64,000 nt of DNA. Origin: Bacillus sp. T33-2. GTDB lineage: Bacteria > Bacillota > Bacilli > Bacillales > Cytobacillaceae. Position 1 is the first letter of the stretch, and each line of letters opens with the position of its first letter. Below the pieces are notes generated by a model, which worked only from the letters and a program-made list of their open reading frames with translations, was not told the DNA's origin and made no database searches. The stretch is from contig NZ_PGVB01000013.1 of NCBI RefSeq assembly GCF_002860205.1, positions 62,001 through 126,000 on the forward strand. The letters run 5' to 3'. This document shows positions 1 through 8,390 of the stretch, piece after piece. The translations under genes and the position numbers were made by a program.

Positions 1-999
1 GATTGTCGCAAATGCAACGGCCGATACAAAGGCAAACAGGAAATCGCCTCCTAGTGCTTCGGCGAGAAGCGGGGCCGCCATATTGCCCGCTGCGTTCGCT
101 GCAACAATTTTATCGTAACCGACAAATGCGGCAGCACCGAAGCCGAGGAAAATGGTCATTACATAAAATGCCCCGATGATCCACGTTGCATATACAACGG
201 ATTTGCGGGCTGTGATCGCATCTTTTACCGTAAAGAAGCGGATCAATATATGCGGCAATCCCGCTGTTCCGAGGACAAGCGCCAGGTTCAGCGAAATGGT
301 GTCCAGCGGATTGGTGAACTTGTTGCCCGGGTTCAGAAATTTTTCCCCGAGTGGTGTAGCCGTCTGCATTGCATCAAACATCTTCAGGACACTGAAGTCA
401 AACTTGCCGAAAACGATGATTGAGATGATGAATGTCCCCGCCATTAACAGCAGTGCTTTGACAATCTGGACCCAGCTCGTTGCCATCATCCCTCCGAAAA
501 CGACGTAAATCGTCATCAAAGTGCCGACAATCAAAACTGAATAAACATAATCGATTCCCAATAATAATTTTATGAGTGCTCCTGCGCCGACCAGCTGGGC
601 GATCATATAGAAAATCGATATAGATATCGTATTTAGTGCCGCAACGCCGCGTACAGTTTTATCATTGAAACGCGCGGCAATCATGTCTGCCATCGTATAT
701 TTTCCAAGGTTTCGCAGCGGCTCGGCGACAAGGTAAAGCACAACGAGGTACGCAACCAGAAACCCTATACTATAGAAGAAACCGTCAAACCCTGACAGGG
801 CGACCATTCCGGCAATCCCCAGGAACGAAGCGGCCGACATATAGTCACCGGCAATCGCCAGCCCATTTTGAAAGCCAGTCAGACTGCTGTCCGCGGTGTA
901 GAAATCACTGGTCGTATTCGTGCGTTTTGATGCGAAATACGTGATAACGAGAGTCAAACCGACAATTGCAAGAAACAGTGTAAAAGCTAAAGTATTCAT
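1..999 (-). CDS. Sodium:solute symporter (SSS family), 3' part missing
   Basis: The frame is open from an ATG at 999 to the left edge, giving about 333 residues of a protein that is usually near 500. The translation starts [20 protein letters not shown] and shows repeated hydrophobic helices. The stretch with [21 protein letters not shown] and [16 protein letters not shown] is typical of the N-terminal part of cation/acetate-type symporters (ActP, YwcA). It would import a monocarboxylate with sodium across the cytoplasmic membrane. Its start overlaps the end of the upstream DUF485 gene by 4 bases (ATGA), the usual pairing for this transporter group. The exact substrate is inferred from the family. 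The C-terminus lies outside the window. Confidence 0.88.
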   Translation of the reverse strand, partial: MNTLAFTLFLAIVGLTLVITYFASKRTNTTSDFYTADSSLTGFQNGLAIAGDYMSAASFLGIAGMVALSGFDGFFYSIGFLVAYLVVLYLVAEPLRNLGKYTMADMIAARFNDKTVRGVAALNTISISIFYMIAQLVGAGALIKLLLGIDYVYSVLIVGTLMTIYVVFGGMMATSWVQIVKALLLMAGTFIISIIVFGKFDFSVLKMFDAMQTATPLGEKFLNPGNKFTNPLDTISLNLALVLGTAGLPHILIRFFTVKDAITARKSVVYATWIIGAFYVMTIFLGFGAAAFVGYDKIVAANAAGNMAAPLLAEALGGDFLFAFVSAVAFATI

Positions 1000-1355
1000 G
1001 ATTGTTCCCCCCGGCCGTTGTCACGCTTGATTTGATCGACCAGCTTGTCAAACCTTGCGGCACGCTTTGTGTAAATGATGCAGAGCGACCATGTCATGAT
1101 AAATTGGGCAAACGCGAATACCCATGCCCAGCTGACCGCTCCGATTGCAGGGTTATTCAGTACAGAGGTGTAAGCTGTTAAAATTGGCAACGTAAAATAG
1201 AAGGCCAGAAAGAATAAAGAAAAAGGCAGTAAAAACTTTTTTTTCTCATGAAGAAGCTGCTGAAAAGATGACGAACGGACGATTTTGGTGTAGTTCAAAG
1301 AGGTTTTACTATGCTTAGCTTTCTTTAATGCATTTTCATTCATTGCCACAGGCAA
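996..1355 (-). CDS. DUF485 membrane protein, symporter partner
   Basis: This is a 119-residue protein with two hydrophobic segments, about residues 40-62 and 72-94, and a charged N-terminus and C-terminus. Size, topology and position match the DUF485 family (YwcB/YjcH), which is almost always encoded directly before an SSS acetate-type symporter. The 4-base overlap with the symporter indicates translational coupling. Its molecular role is unknown. It is thought to assist or modulate the transporter. A run of charged residues near the N-terminus (KKAKHSK) is unremarkable for the family. Confidence 0.8.
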   Translation of the reverse strand: MPVAMNENALKKAKHSKTSLNYTKIVRSSSFQQLLHEKKKFLLPFSLFFLAFYFTLPILTAYTSVLNNPAIGAVSWAWVFAFAQFIMTWSLCIIYTKRAARFDKLVDQIKRDNGRGEQS

Positions 1356-1680
1356 TTCCCCCTTTGTTTTAATTTGCTAAAATATACGCTGCCCTCCTTC
1401 CACCCATAATACATGTACCATTATATATTTATCAGAAAAATATGTAAATTCTGTTTACTATTAATTTTTACATTTTATTTCGACAAAGAGGCAATTAATG
1501 CTGCATCAATTAAATAATCACAATTTGTTATCCAATCACCAAGCAAGTTTAAGCAAATGAATATAGGGTATTAACATTAAACAGTGGAGACTTCAAATGT
1601 TTTGAAACATAAGGCGTATATCCAAACACTACATAATTTTTAGCTTTCAGTTGTTCGAAAATATTTTTAGGGGGATTTTT
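1356..1680. other. Divergent intergenic region, 325 bp
   Basis: This AT-rich stretch separates the leftward DUF485-symporter pair from the rightward amino-acid transporter pair, so it must hold both promoters. I could not place a -35/-10 pair with good spacing with confidence. A strong ribosome binding site (AGGGGG) lies at about 1669-1674, just before the ATG at 1681. I see no riboswitch, tRNA or terminator here. Confidence 0.5.
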
Positions 1681-2454
1681 ATGAAGAAATTAGGATGGGT
1701 TTGTTTATTAATTCTTTCTCTTGTATTGTCAGGCTGTGGAGGGGAAGAAACCAGCTCAGGTGATGGAGGCAAAGTGTACAGGGTCGGGATTGACACTACG
1801 TATCCTCCATTTGAATTTGAAGAGGACGGAGAATACAAAGGAATTGATATTGATATCATCAATGCAATCGCCGAGAGCCAGGATTTTAAAATCAAATTGT
1901 CCCCATTGGATTTCGGCGGCATCATTCCCGCGATGCAGGCAGGGGAGCTTGATCTGGCGATTGCCGGGATGAGCATAACAGATGAAAGAAAAAAGACGGT
2001 CGACTTTTCTGAACCATATTTTGACGCCGGCCTGACTTTGGTTGTAAAAAAAGGCAACAAGGATATTAAGACGATCGATGACCTGAAAGGGAAGACAGTA
2101 GCGGTTAAAAAAGGGACAACAGGCGCGACCTTTGCGCAGGAGCATGCTGACAAAAAAGGATTCAAAGTTGCCCAGTTTAACGACAGTCCTGCGATGTTCC
2201 AGGAGGTGGCCAATGGAAATGCCGATGTCCTCATTGAAGATTACCCGGTCATTGCCTATGCGATTGCCAAAAACGACCCGGGACTTGAAATAGTCGGGGA
2301 GCGTTTAAATGGTGATCAATATGGAATCGCTGTCCTTAAAGGTGAAAATCAGGACCTGTTAAAGAAAATTAACAAGGGCCTTAAAGAACTGAAAGAAAAC
2401 GGGCAATATGATGAAATCCTTAAAAAATACCTTGGGGAATCAGCCACTCAATAA
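1681..2454 (+). CDS. Polar amino-acid ABC transporter, substrate-binding lipoprotein
   Basis: The protein has 257 residues. It begins with a lipoprotein signal peptide ending LVLSGC, with the lipidated Cys at residue 19, so it is anchored outside the cytoplasmic membrane. The mature part is a family 3 solute-binding protein. GIDTTYPPFEFEEDGEYKG, DLAIAGMSITDERKKTVDFS and KKGTTGATFA are the standard motifs that line the amino-acid pocket in ArtP/GlnH-like proteins. A reading frame opens upstream at 1651, but the start at 1681 follows a ribosome binding site and gives the signal peptide directly. The permease follows at 2501. The ligand (arginine, glutamine or cystine class) cannot be decided from sequence. 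Confidence 0.9.
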   Translation: MKKLGWVCLLILSLVLSGCGGEETSSGDGGKVYRVGIDTTYPPFEFEEDGEYKGIDIDIINAIAESQDFKIKLSPLDFGGIIPAMQAGELDLAIAGMSITDERKKTVDFSEPYFDAGLTLVVKKGNKDIKTIDDLKGKTVAVKKGTTGATFAQEHADKKGFKVAQFNDSPAMFQEVANGNADVLIEDYPVIAYAIAKNDPGLEIVGERLNGDQYGIAVLKGENQDLLKKINKGLKELKENGQYDEILKKYLGESATQ

Positions 2455-2484
2455 AGAGCGCGCACATAGCGGCTCTTTATTTTT
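2453..2484 (+). terminator. Hairpin between binding protein and permease genes
   Basis: The arms AAAGAGC (2453-2459) and GCTCTTT (2472-2478) are followed by ATTTTTG. It overlaps the binding protein's stop codon and precedes the permease. It probably lets only part of the transcripts continue, which would give more binding protein than permease. Confidence 0.55.
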
Positions 2485-2500
2485 GAAAGGAGAATGATAG

Positions 2501-3145
2501 ATGGGCGTTTTTATTTCCGCCCTCCCATATTTAATGGAGGGGTTGCAGGTCACGCTTTATATTTTCGTGATCGCGGTCATTTTAGGCTTTGTAATAGGGC
2601 TGGTCATGGCGCTGCTCCGCATGGCCCCAGTAAAAGTATTCAATTGGATAGCGAAAATCTTTGTCGATGCCATCAGGGGAACCCCAATCATCGTCCAGCT
2701 ATTTTTCATATATTTTGGCCTTAACTCCCTAAGCTGGATCTCGTTCGACAAAACGACAGCAGGGATTATCACAATTGCGATCAATGCCGGTGCGTACTTT
2801 TCCGAAATTATCCGGGCAGGGATCCAGTCCATTGACAAAGGACAGACTGAAGCAGCACGGTCCCTGGGTTTGACCAGCACGCAAACGATGAGGTATATCA
2901 TACTGCCACAGGCGTTCCGCCGAATGCTTCCCGCGATTACCAACCAGTCGATCATCAGCCTGAAGGATACTTCCCTGCTTTCCATCATCGGGATTGCCGA
3001 TTTGACCCAACAGGGGGAGATACAGGCCTCGGCAACATTTGAAATGTTTAAAATCTGGCTGCTGGTCGGGATCATCTATTTTATCATCATCTATTTATTA
3101 TCGTTGCTTGCGAGCTTCCTGGAAAGAAGATTGCAGCTGCACTAA
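2501..3145 (+). CDS. Polar amino-acid ABC transporter, permease
   Basis: This 214-residue membrane protein belongs to the HisMQ/GlnP family. It has an N-terminal helix at about residues 10-40, and the segment [11 protein letters not shown] with a following [16 protein letters not shown] stretch. The conserved EAA loop is at about residues 115-135 ([20 protein letters not shown]), which docks to the ATPase, and a closing helix lies at about 185-205. The ATG at 2501 follows AAAGGAG at good spacing. It forms an importer with the lipoprotein at 1681. The cognate ATPase, normally next in this operon (ArtM/ArtR type), is absent. The next gene is an unrelated secreted protease. Confidence 0.9.
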   Translation: MGVFISALPYLMEGLQVTLYIFVIAVILGFVIGLVMALLRMAPVKVFNWIAKIFVDAIRGTPIIVQLFFIYFGLNSLSWISFDKTTAGIITIAINAGAYFSEIIRAGIQSIDKGQTEAARSLGLTSTQTMRYIILPQAFRRMLPAITNQSIISLKDTSLLSIIGIADLTQQGEIQASATFEMFKIWLLVGIIYFIIIYLLSLLASFLERRLQLH

Positions 3146-3402
3146 AACTGAATCTCCCACTCATTCTAATAGGGCGATAAATATGTCGGGAAAACATTAC
3201 TTTCAACCTGTTTATAATCGTTTTATAGAATCAATGTGAAGAGTTGTAGAATGAACTGCCTATTTTTTTGTATCCTATCTATATTATTCGTAAACTCCCT
3301 CAAAAGGTGATAAATGATAGGACTATATTCTCTTTTTTTAGAATATTTAGCATGTTACGATAGTTTCCACTGATTAATTCGATATCCGAAGGGAGAACAA
3401 GT

Positions 3403-5523
3403 ATGAAAAAGAAGATTCTATCAATCGTTTCCGCTGGTGCTCTTGCTTTATCATTGCTCGCTCCTGCCGCTGCACCGTCAAATAAGGCAGTTGCTGCGTC
3501 TGCGCCAAAGTGGGACGTTGAAAAATATGGTGACCGTGTTGATATAGACGGGTACCTGGACAGGCTTTCTGAAGATGAAACTTATTTAAAGAAGGCTGAA
3601 CAGTCCATGAAAGAGCAGGCAAGCGGCATTAATTTTGATGAGGGTTCAGGTGATGGATCGAGTTCTACCAATAGTAGCTTTACATATGATGGTGGTACCA
3701 AATACTTTCTTAATAGAGAATTAGATTTTAAAACATTTACTCTAAGAAGTGTCGGAGATAATGTTGAAATCTGGGTGGCGGATGATCTATCCTTCCCGGA
3801 AGGTGACCCTCGTCCTGCACAGGTCGTTACTCAGCAGCAGGTGGACAAGCTCCGCGACGAGTTTGACAGCAATATTTATCCAAAGGCAACCGAATTCATT
3901 GGGACGCCAGATGTCCACGATGGCTCGAAATCTCCACTGCCAGGAATGGTAGGTTTACCTGATGATTATTATACAGGCAGCGATAAGGTCGTCATGCTAG
4001 TCGACAATATCCAGGATGAAAACTATACTAATCCGAATTATCCGTTCTTTGTTGCTGGCTTTTATTGGCAGACACTAGAGAACTATATAGACCGGAATAT
4101 CATCACGATTGATGCAAGAGACTGGGATACAAGGCTCGAAAACACGTTCTTCGGCACAACTATCCATGAGCTCCAGCATTTGATCCATGCAGATAACGAC
4201 GGGGATGAAGAAACATGGATCAACGAAGGCATGTCAACATTCTCCGAATATCTCGGCGGATACGGACATGACGACCGGTCCATCAATTTCTACCTTGACC
4301 ATCCGGAAAATTCGCTGACAAACTGGGATGATCATTATTCGGCAACCACTGGTCCCGAAACAATTGCCGATTATGGCCAGGTTTACCTTTTCACTCTGTA
4401 TATGAATGACAAGTTTGGAAAGGAGTATATCCGTGATTTGGCGCTTAGTGAGGACAATGGAATTGACAGTGTGAACAAGGCACTGGCACAGCACGGCCAA
4501 ACGCTTGATTTCACGAAGCTTTACCAGAACTTTATCACAGCACTCGCACTTGACAGTGACAAGCCAGGTGATGGCGTATATAATTTCGACAGCATCAACC
4601 TCCGCGACCTTGCCGTGGATAATAACGGAACAAAGCGCGGCATCACAGTTGACTATGGTAAGGCATTAACCTACGAAAAAGAAGGGGTTCCAGCCTGGGG
4701 TGGAGACTTTAAAGTACTGGATTTCAAGGAAAAAATCAGCGGAATTTCGTTTGACGGTGTCGATTTCCTGGCGTCTCCATGGAGGTCTGTCGCAGACCCG
4801 CTTGATGCAAATAACAAGGTTCTCTGGGGCAATGCAGGTGATGAGGCCGACAATGTGTTAGTGCTGGAAGCAGATCTGACTGGCAATAATTCTGCGACTC
4901 TAACATTCGACCATCATTACGATATCGAGGAGCAATGGGACTTCGGTGTTGTTCAAGTGTCAACAGATGGAGGGCAGACATGGCAAAGCCTTGAAAATGG
5001 AAATACCCGTACTGATGTAGTGGAAGAAGGCTATCCAAAAATCAAGGATAATCTTCCAGGCTTTACAGGGAAAAATGCAGGATGGACAAATGAAACCTTT
5101 GATTTAAGTAAATTCGCTGGCAAGAAAGTATTAGTGTCGTTCCGTTACTTGACTGATTGGGGAACTACTCACGATGGCTGGTATGTCGACAACATCGAAA
5201 TTCCGGAAATCGGCTTCAGCCATGACGGAAGTACAACAGAGCCGTTTAAGTCTTTAAATGAAATTTTGGGCAAGTACGTTGAGTACACCGTAACCTTCAT
5301 CAATGAAAAGCAGACAGGAAGTAAAACGAATCCTAAAACAAACTATAAAGTGACACATGTTGATCCGTTCAACGTGACGGAACAAGACGCACTTGAGTTA
5401 AAGCAGGCCTTCAAGGATGGAAAGAACTATATGATTACCTCCTTTGCTGCCCCTGCCGATGAGCGGAATCCGGTTGCCTTCAGCTATGAGGTGAAATTGA
5501 AAAAAGATAAAAAGAAGAAGTAA
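3403..5523 (+). CDS. Secreted zinc metalloprotease, immune inhibitor A-like
   Basis: The protein has 706 residues with a Sec signal peptide (MKKKILSIVSAGALALSLLA) and a likely AVAAS cleavage region near residue 30. A zincin motif HELQH sits at residues 255-259, with a downstream NEG whose Glu at about residue 275 is the probable third zinc ligand. The C-terminal half, with a WRSVADPL region and then STDGGQTWQSL and GKKVLVSFRYLTDWGTTHDG, resembles the beta-sandwich (MAM-like) domains of immune inhibitor A (M6) proteases. It ends in a lysine-rich tail (KLKKDKKKK). The HELQH motif differs from the HExGH typical of M6, so the peptidase family is uncertain. A hairpin terminator follows. Confidence 0.75.
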   Translation: MKKKILSIVSAGALALSLLAPAAAPSNKAVAASAPKWDVEKYGDRVDIDGYLDRLSEDETYLKKAEQSMKEQASGINFDEGSGDGSSSTNSSFTYDGGTKYFLNRELDFKTFTLRSVGDNVEIWVADDLSFPEGDPRPAQVVTQQQVDKLRDEFDSNIYPKATEFIGTPDVHDGSKSPLPGMVGLPDDYYTGSDKVVMLVDNIQDENYTNPNYPFFVAGFYWQTLENYIDRNIITIDARDWDTRLENTFFGTTIHELQHLIHADNDGDEETWINEGMSTFSEYLGGYGHDDRSINFYLDHPENSLTNWDDHYSATTGPETIADYGQVYLFTLYMNDKFGKEYIRDLALSEDNGIDSVNKALAQHGQTLDFTKLYQNFITALALDSDKPGDGVYNFDSINLRDLAVDNNGTKRGITVDYGKALTYEKEGVPAWGGDFKVLDFKEKISGISFDGVDFLASPWRSVADPLDANNKVLWGNAGDEADNVLVLEADLTGNNSATLTFDHHYDIEEQWDFGVVQVSTDGGQTWQSLENGNTRTDVVEEGYPKIKDNLPGFTGKNAGWTNETFDLSKFAGKKVLVSFRYLTDWGTTHDGWYVDNIEIPEIGFSHDGSTTEPFKSLNEILGKYVEYTVTFINEKQTGSKTNPKTNYKVTHVDPFNVTEQDALELKQAFKDGKNYMITSFAAPADERNPVAFSYEVKLKKDKKKK

Positions 5524-5528
5524 AATAA

Positions 5529-5564
5529 AAAATGCTGCGGTCCCCTGAACCGCAGCATTTTTTC
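5529..5564. terminator. Bidirectional terminator
   Basis: The hairpin has arms AAATGCTGCGGT and CCGCAGCATTT around a short loop, with A and T tracts on either side. It lies between two convergent genes and can serve both. Confidence 0.85.
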
Positions 5565-5571
5565 ATCTATT

Positions 5572-5955
5572 TTATAAACGGGAATAATTGCTGGATGCAT
5601 GTTTGAATACATTTATTGCGAACAGGATGCCGCCAAGGACGACGACGAGTGAGCCTATGATCGCCAAAATGGTAAACGACTCGTTCCCGGTCAGCATCAT
5701 CAATGAAATCCCGCCCTGCATCGCCGGCACACCAAGATTGTGGAACCAGAAATGGGTTTTTGCCAGCGTGTTTTCACCGGCAGCAGGGTAAAAATGATAA
5801 AACGTTCCGAACAGCGCCATTGACACCCAGCCAAGCAAATTTAAATGGGCGTGGACAGAAGTAAAACTAAAATTGTGGGTAATCCCCATGGTAATACCTA
5901 CAATGATGGCAATCACAAAATAAACAACAGCAATTTTATAAAACCTTCCTCCCAC
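5572..5955 (-). CDS. Small membrane protein resembling haem-copper oxidase subunit I
   Basis: The protein has 127 residues and four hydrophobic segments. HAHLNLLGWVSMALFGTFYH in the second segment resembles a core helix of cbb3-type oxidase subunit I and of NorB-like proteins, in which histidines bind haem. The start is a GTG at 5955, eight bases after GGAGG on the minus strand. An overlapping ATG is in another frame. At about a quarter of the length of a real subunit I, it cannot form a full oxidase. Such stand-alone proteins occur in Bacillaceae and their function is unknown. It may bind haem or sense redox state, which is inference only. Confidence 0.65.
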   Translation of the reverse strand: MGGRFYKIAVVYFVIAIIVGITMGITHNFSFTSVHAHLNLLGWVSMALFGTFYHFYPAAGENTLAKTHFWFHNLGVPAMQGGISLMMLTGNESFTILAIIGSLVVVLGGILFAINVFKHASSNYSRL

Positions 5956-6049
5956 ATGTATCCCTCCTTTTTTATAAGTTCCCTACAATATATTTTTCCA
6001 TTTTATGTTTTATTACTTTTTTACTATCATCATAGTACTAGAATAGTTG

Positions 6050-7041
6050 ACGGGCTCCTTCAGCCACAGCAATTTTATTATTACCGTTTTATCACGAAAA
6101 GCGGCCATGTCAGCAAGACAGGGCGTTTCAAAACACTTCTGTAGACAGACAGTGATGCCCATTCTGTAAAATTTGTTTACGTATCCTGCCAGGACTATAC
6201 GAACGGCTATTTTTGGGGAGCTCTCCCATATGGCCGATGAAAATATGGACTTTTTCCTGCACGTCGGCGACTACATTTATGAATCGGTAGGGGACGCCTC
6301 ATACCAGGGCGGACTCAAGGACAGGACGATCACACTGGATCACACTGCCAGGCGGGAAAAGCAAAGCGTTTACCGTTGAGATACCGCGCTTTATATAAGA
6401 CATACCGCCAGGACCCAGACTTGCAGAAGCTGCATGAAAAGCATGCAATGATTGCGACATGGGACGACCAATTTGCAAATGATACTTACTATCCTGAGTA
6501 TGAACGGGAAATGATCGCCGCAGCCGTGAAATATGGAAACATAAAGAATTTGATTGCGCTGACTTGCGATTTCCATACCTTCGAGGCGTCGATTATATGG
6601 ACCGTTTTACACTCACTTGGAATTCCGATTCGCGTTGAGCTTATGGTTGGGTCTGTGACCTCCACCAACCTTCGTGAGGCAATCCGGAACAACCTGACAA
6701 AAAGGCCGGACGTATCAAGCACCGTGCCGATGCCTGCGGTTACGGAACTGATTGATTTGCTTCAGGAAAAAATGGTAGGCGCAAGCACATTAACAGCAGA
6801 ACTGCTGTTTAAAGAACTGCAAAATGTGGTCAAGGTGGAGAATCCATGGATCAAATTATTCGAAAGCACTTCACATGGCTATGCCGTTCTTGAGCTCACA
6901 AAAGAAAAGGCGACCTGGACGGCGTATAAGGTGGACAGCATCGAAACTAGGAATCCAAATAAGGAATTATTATGGCAGTGTGACGTTCCGAAAGACAAAG
7001 CCGAACTGAACGTCGTCCAGGATAAACAGCGTTCTGAGTGA
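6050..7041 (+). pseudogene. phoD: PhoD-like alkaline phosphatase remnant
   Basis: Pieces of a PhoD-type phosphodiesterase/phosphatase can be read in shifting frames. Around 6060-6140 the translation contains FYYYRFITKSGHVSKTGRF, then a stop. Around 6160-6380 it gives FVYVSCQDYTNGYF and FFLHVGDYIYES. From 6376 it gives YRALYKTYRQDPDLQKLHEK and TWDDQFANDTYYPE. In the family, SCQ, GDYIYE and TWDDHE carry metal ligands. About 150 residues that normally lie between the TWDDHE motif and the later LTCDFH motif are missing, and the N-terminal domain and Tat signal are gone. Several frameshifts plus the internal deletion make a functional product unlikely. The 3' part keeps a 221-codon open frame. Confidence 0.8.
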
Positions 7042-7087
7042 TGTTCTGAAGCTCGGAATCTGAAAATAAAACGTCATTAGCCTTTAT

Positions 7088-7461
7088 GATGGACAATAGT
7101 GAGGTGAGCTGATTAAATTTTGTCCATCATTGCTGTTATGATGGACAATAGTGACGCGAGCTGACTAAATTTTGTCCATCATCGTTCTTGTGATGGACAA
7201 TAGTGAGGTGAGCTGACTAAATTTTGTCCATCATCGTTCTTGTGATGGACAATAGTGAGGTGAGCTGATTAAATTTTGTCCATCATCGTTGTTATGATGG
7301 ACAATAGTGAGGTGAGCTGATTAAATTTTGTCCATCATTGCTGTTATGATGGACAATAGTGAGGCGAGCTGACTAAATTTTGTCCATCATCGTTGTGATG
7401 ATGGACATTAGTGAGGCGAGCTGACTGAATTTTGTCCATCATCGTTGTGATGATGGACATT
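7088..7461. repeat. 52-bp tandem hairpin array, seven units plus a partial eighth
   Basis: Units beginning GATGGACAAT start at 7088, 7140, 7192, 7244, 7296, 7348, 7400 and 7452, an exact 52-base period. Each unit ends with TTTTGTCCATCAT, the reverse complement of the ATGATGGACAA that opens the next. Each junction can therefore fold as a tight hairpin with an 11-bp stem and a loop of about 7 bases (CGTTGTT, TGCTGTT and variants). A wider pairing within each unit is also possible. The internal part carries a few substitutions (GATTAAAT or GACTAAAT; GAGGTGAG or GACGCGAG), so the units are not freshly copied. No open frame spans the array. It sits between the phoD remnant and the araC-type gene. 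Confidence 0.95.
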
Positions 7462-7527
7462 AAACCCACATGCGTCTTGGCCGGTTTTGCTGTCTGTAGA
7501 TGGGTATCCATCGAAGTCTGATCAGAA

Positions 7528-8271
7528 TTAAATGGCGCTGTGAATCTCCCGATATTCCCTTGGGGTCACACCGTTATGTTTTTTAAAAAGGGATGTGTAA
7601 TAGCTCTGGTTGCAAAACTTGAAGAGGAGCGCGATATCAGAGATGGAAGTTTCTGTGTGCATTAAAAAGTACTTGGACTCTTCGATTCTTCGTTTATTGA
7701 TAAAGCTGGTAAGCGAGACGCCCGTTTCTTTTTTGAATTTTGCAGAAAGGTAGGCGGGGTTGGCGAAAACTTGGTTCGCAATGATTTCAAGCGACAATTC
7801 CTGAAGTATATTTTCATATATGTATGAAATGGCAAGGTTGACGGTCCTGCTGTAGTTCCGGACGGTGGTCTCTTCCTTCAGTGTTTTTATAAAATGATAC
7901 AGCATGTCGTATTCAAGCCGGTTGAGGGCTTCTAGGGAACTGTGTTTTTCAAATTCCAGTATGTATGCGTCACTTAAATGGAAGGCGGTTTCCGGATGGA
8001 TGCCGCCTTTAATGATTGCGCGGGTGAACAGGGTACACATGGCAATCAAACTGTTTTTCCGGGAGCGGACAGGTTCGGTAGCGAGGGTGGCCCCTTCCAG
8101 GCCGTTGATCTTATCAAGGATCTCAACAGCCAGTCCGTCATCACACCGCGTAATCGCAGCCATTAACTGCTGTTCCATATTGTAAGGCGGGTGGAGATAA
8201 TTTTCCTGCTGGTTTCGGACCCTCGACAGTAAAAATTGTTTGATGACAGCGGGATTGATTGAAGGTGTCAT
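7528..8271 (-). CDS. AraC-family transcriptional regulator of the maltose-type locus
   Basis: The protein has 247 residues. The last 100 or so form the paired helix-turn-helix domain: NLAISYIYENILQELSLEII, then ANQVFANPAYLSAKFKKETG with SLTSFINKRRIEESK, and the second helix pair ISDIALLFKFCNQSYYTSLF followed by GVTPREYREIHS. The N-terminal 140 residues are helical and do not look like a cupin sugar-binding domain. This resembles the regulators found next to Bacillus carbohydrate ABC operons. It is divergent from the binding-protein gene at 8391, so it probably controls the shared intergenic region and senses the disaccharide or a downstream signal (inference). Confidence 0.87.
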   Translation of the reverse strand: MTPSINPAVIKQFLLSRVRNQQENYLHPPYNMEQQLMAAITRCDDGLAVEILDKINGLEGATLATEPVRSRKNSLIAMCTLFTRAIIKGGIHPETAFHLSDAYILEFEKHSSLEALNRLEYDMLYHFIKTLKEETTVRNYSRTVNLAISYIYENILQELSLEIIANQVFANPAYLSAKFKKETGVSLTSFINKRRIEESKYFLMHTETSISDIALLFKFCNQSYYTSLFKKHNGVTPREYREIHSAI

Positions 8272-8293
8272 AATTTTCCCTCTGAATCTTAAA

Positions 8294-8340
8294 TATTTAA
8301 TATAATACTAAATAATTTAATATAATAGTAAGCGCTTTCG
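8294..8340. promoter_or_regulatory. Divergent control region: direct repeats, -10 boxes and a cre site
   Basis: Two near-identical 16-base direct repeats, ATTTAATATAATA(C/G)TA, start at 8295 and 8315. They lie 20 bases apart, two helical turns, as expected for an AraC-type dimer. Each contains a TATAAT box (8301 and 8321). Directly after it, AGTAAGCGCTTTCG (8327-8340) matches the CcpA cre consensus at 12 of 14 positions. A cre at the start site would repress the sugar operon when glucose is present. Which TATAAT is used is not clear. Confidence 0.6.
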
Positions 8341-8390
8341 TTTTATAATTCAAGTGATTCAAGAATTTAGTTCTAAGGGGGCAATACCTG

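Noticed and set aside
5845-6144. 99-codon open frame between the mini-oxidase and phoD remnant
   Set aside because: Its second half is part of the phoD remnant (YYYRFITKSGHVSKTGRF) and the first half is antisense to the mini-oxidase gene. There is no separate protein.
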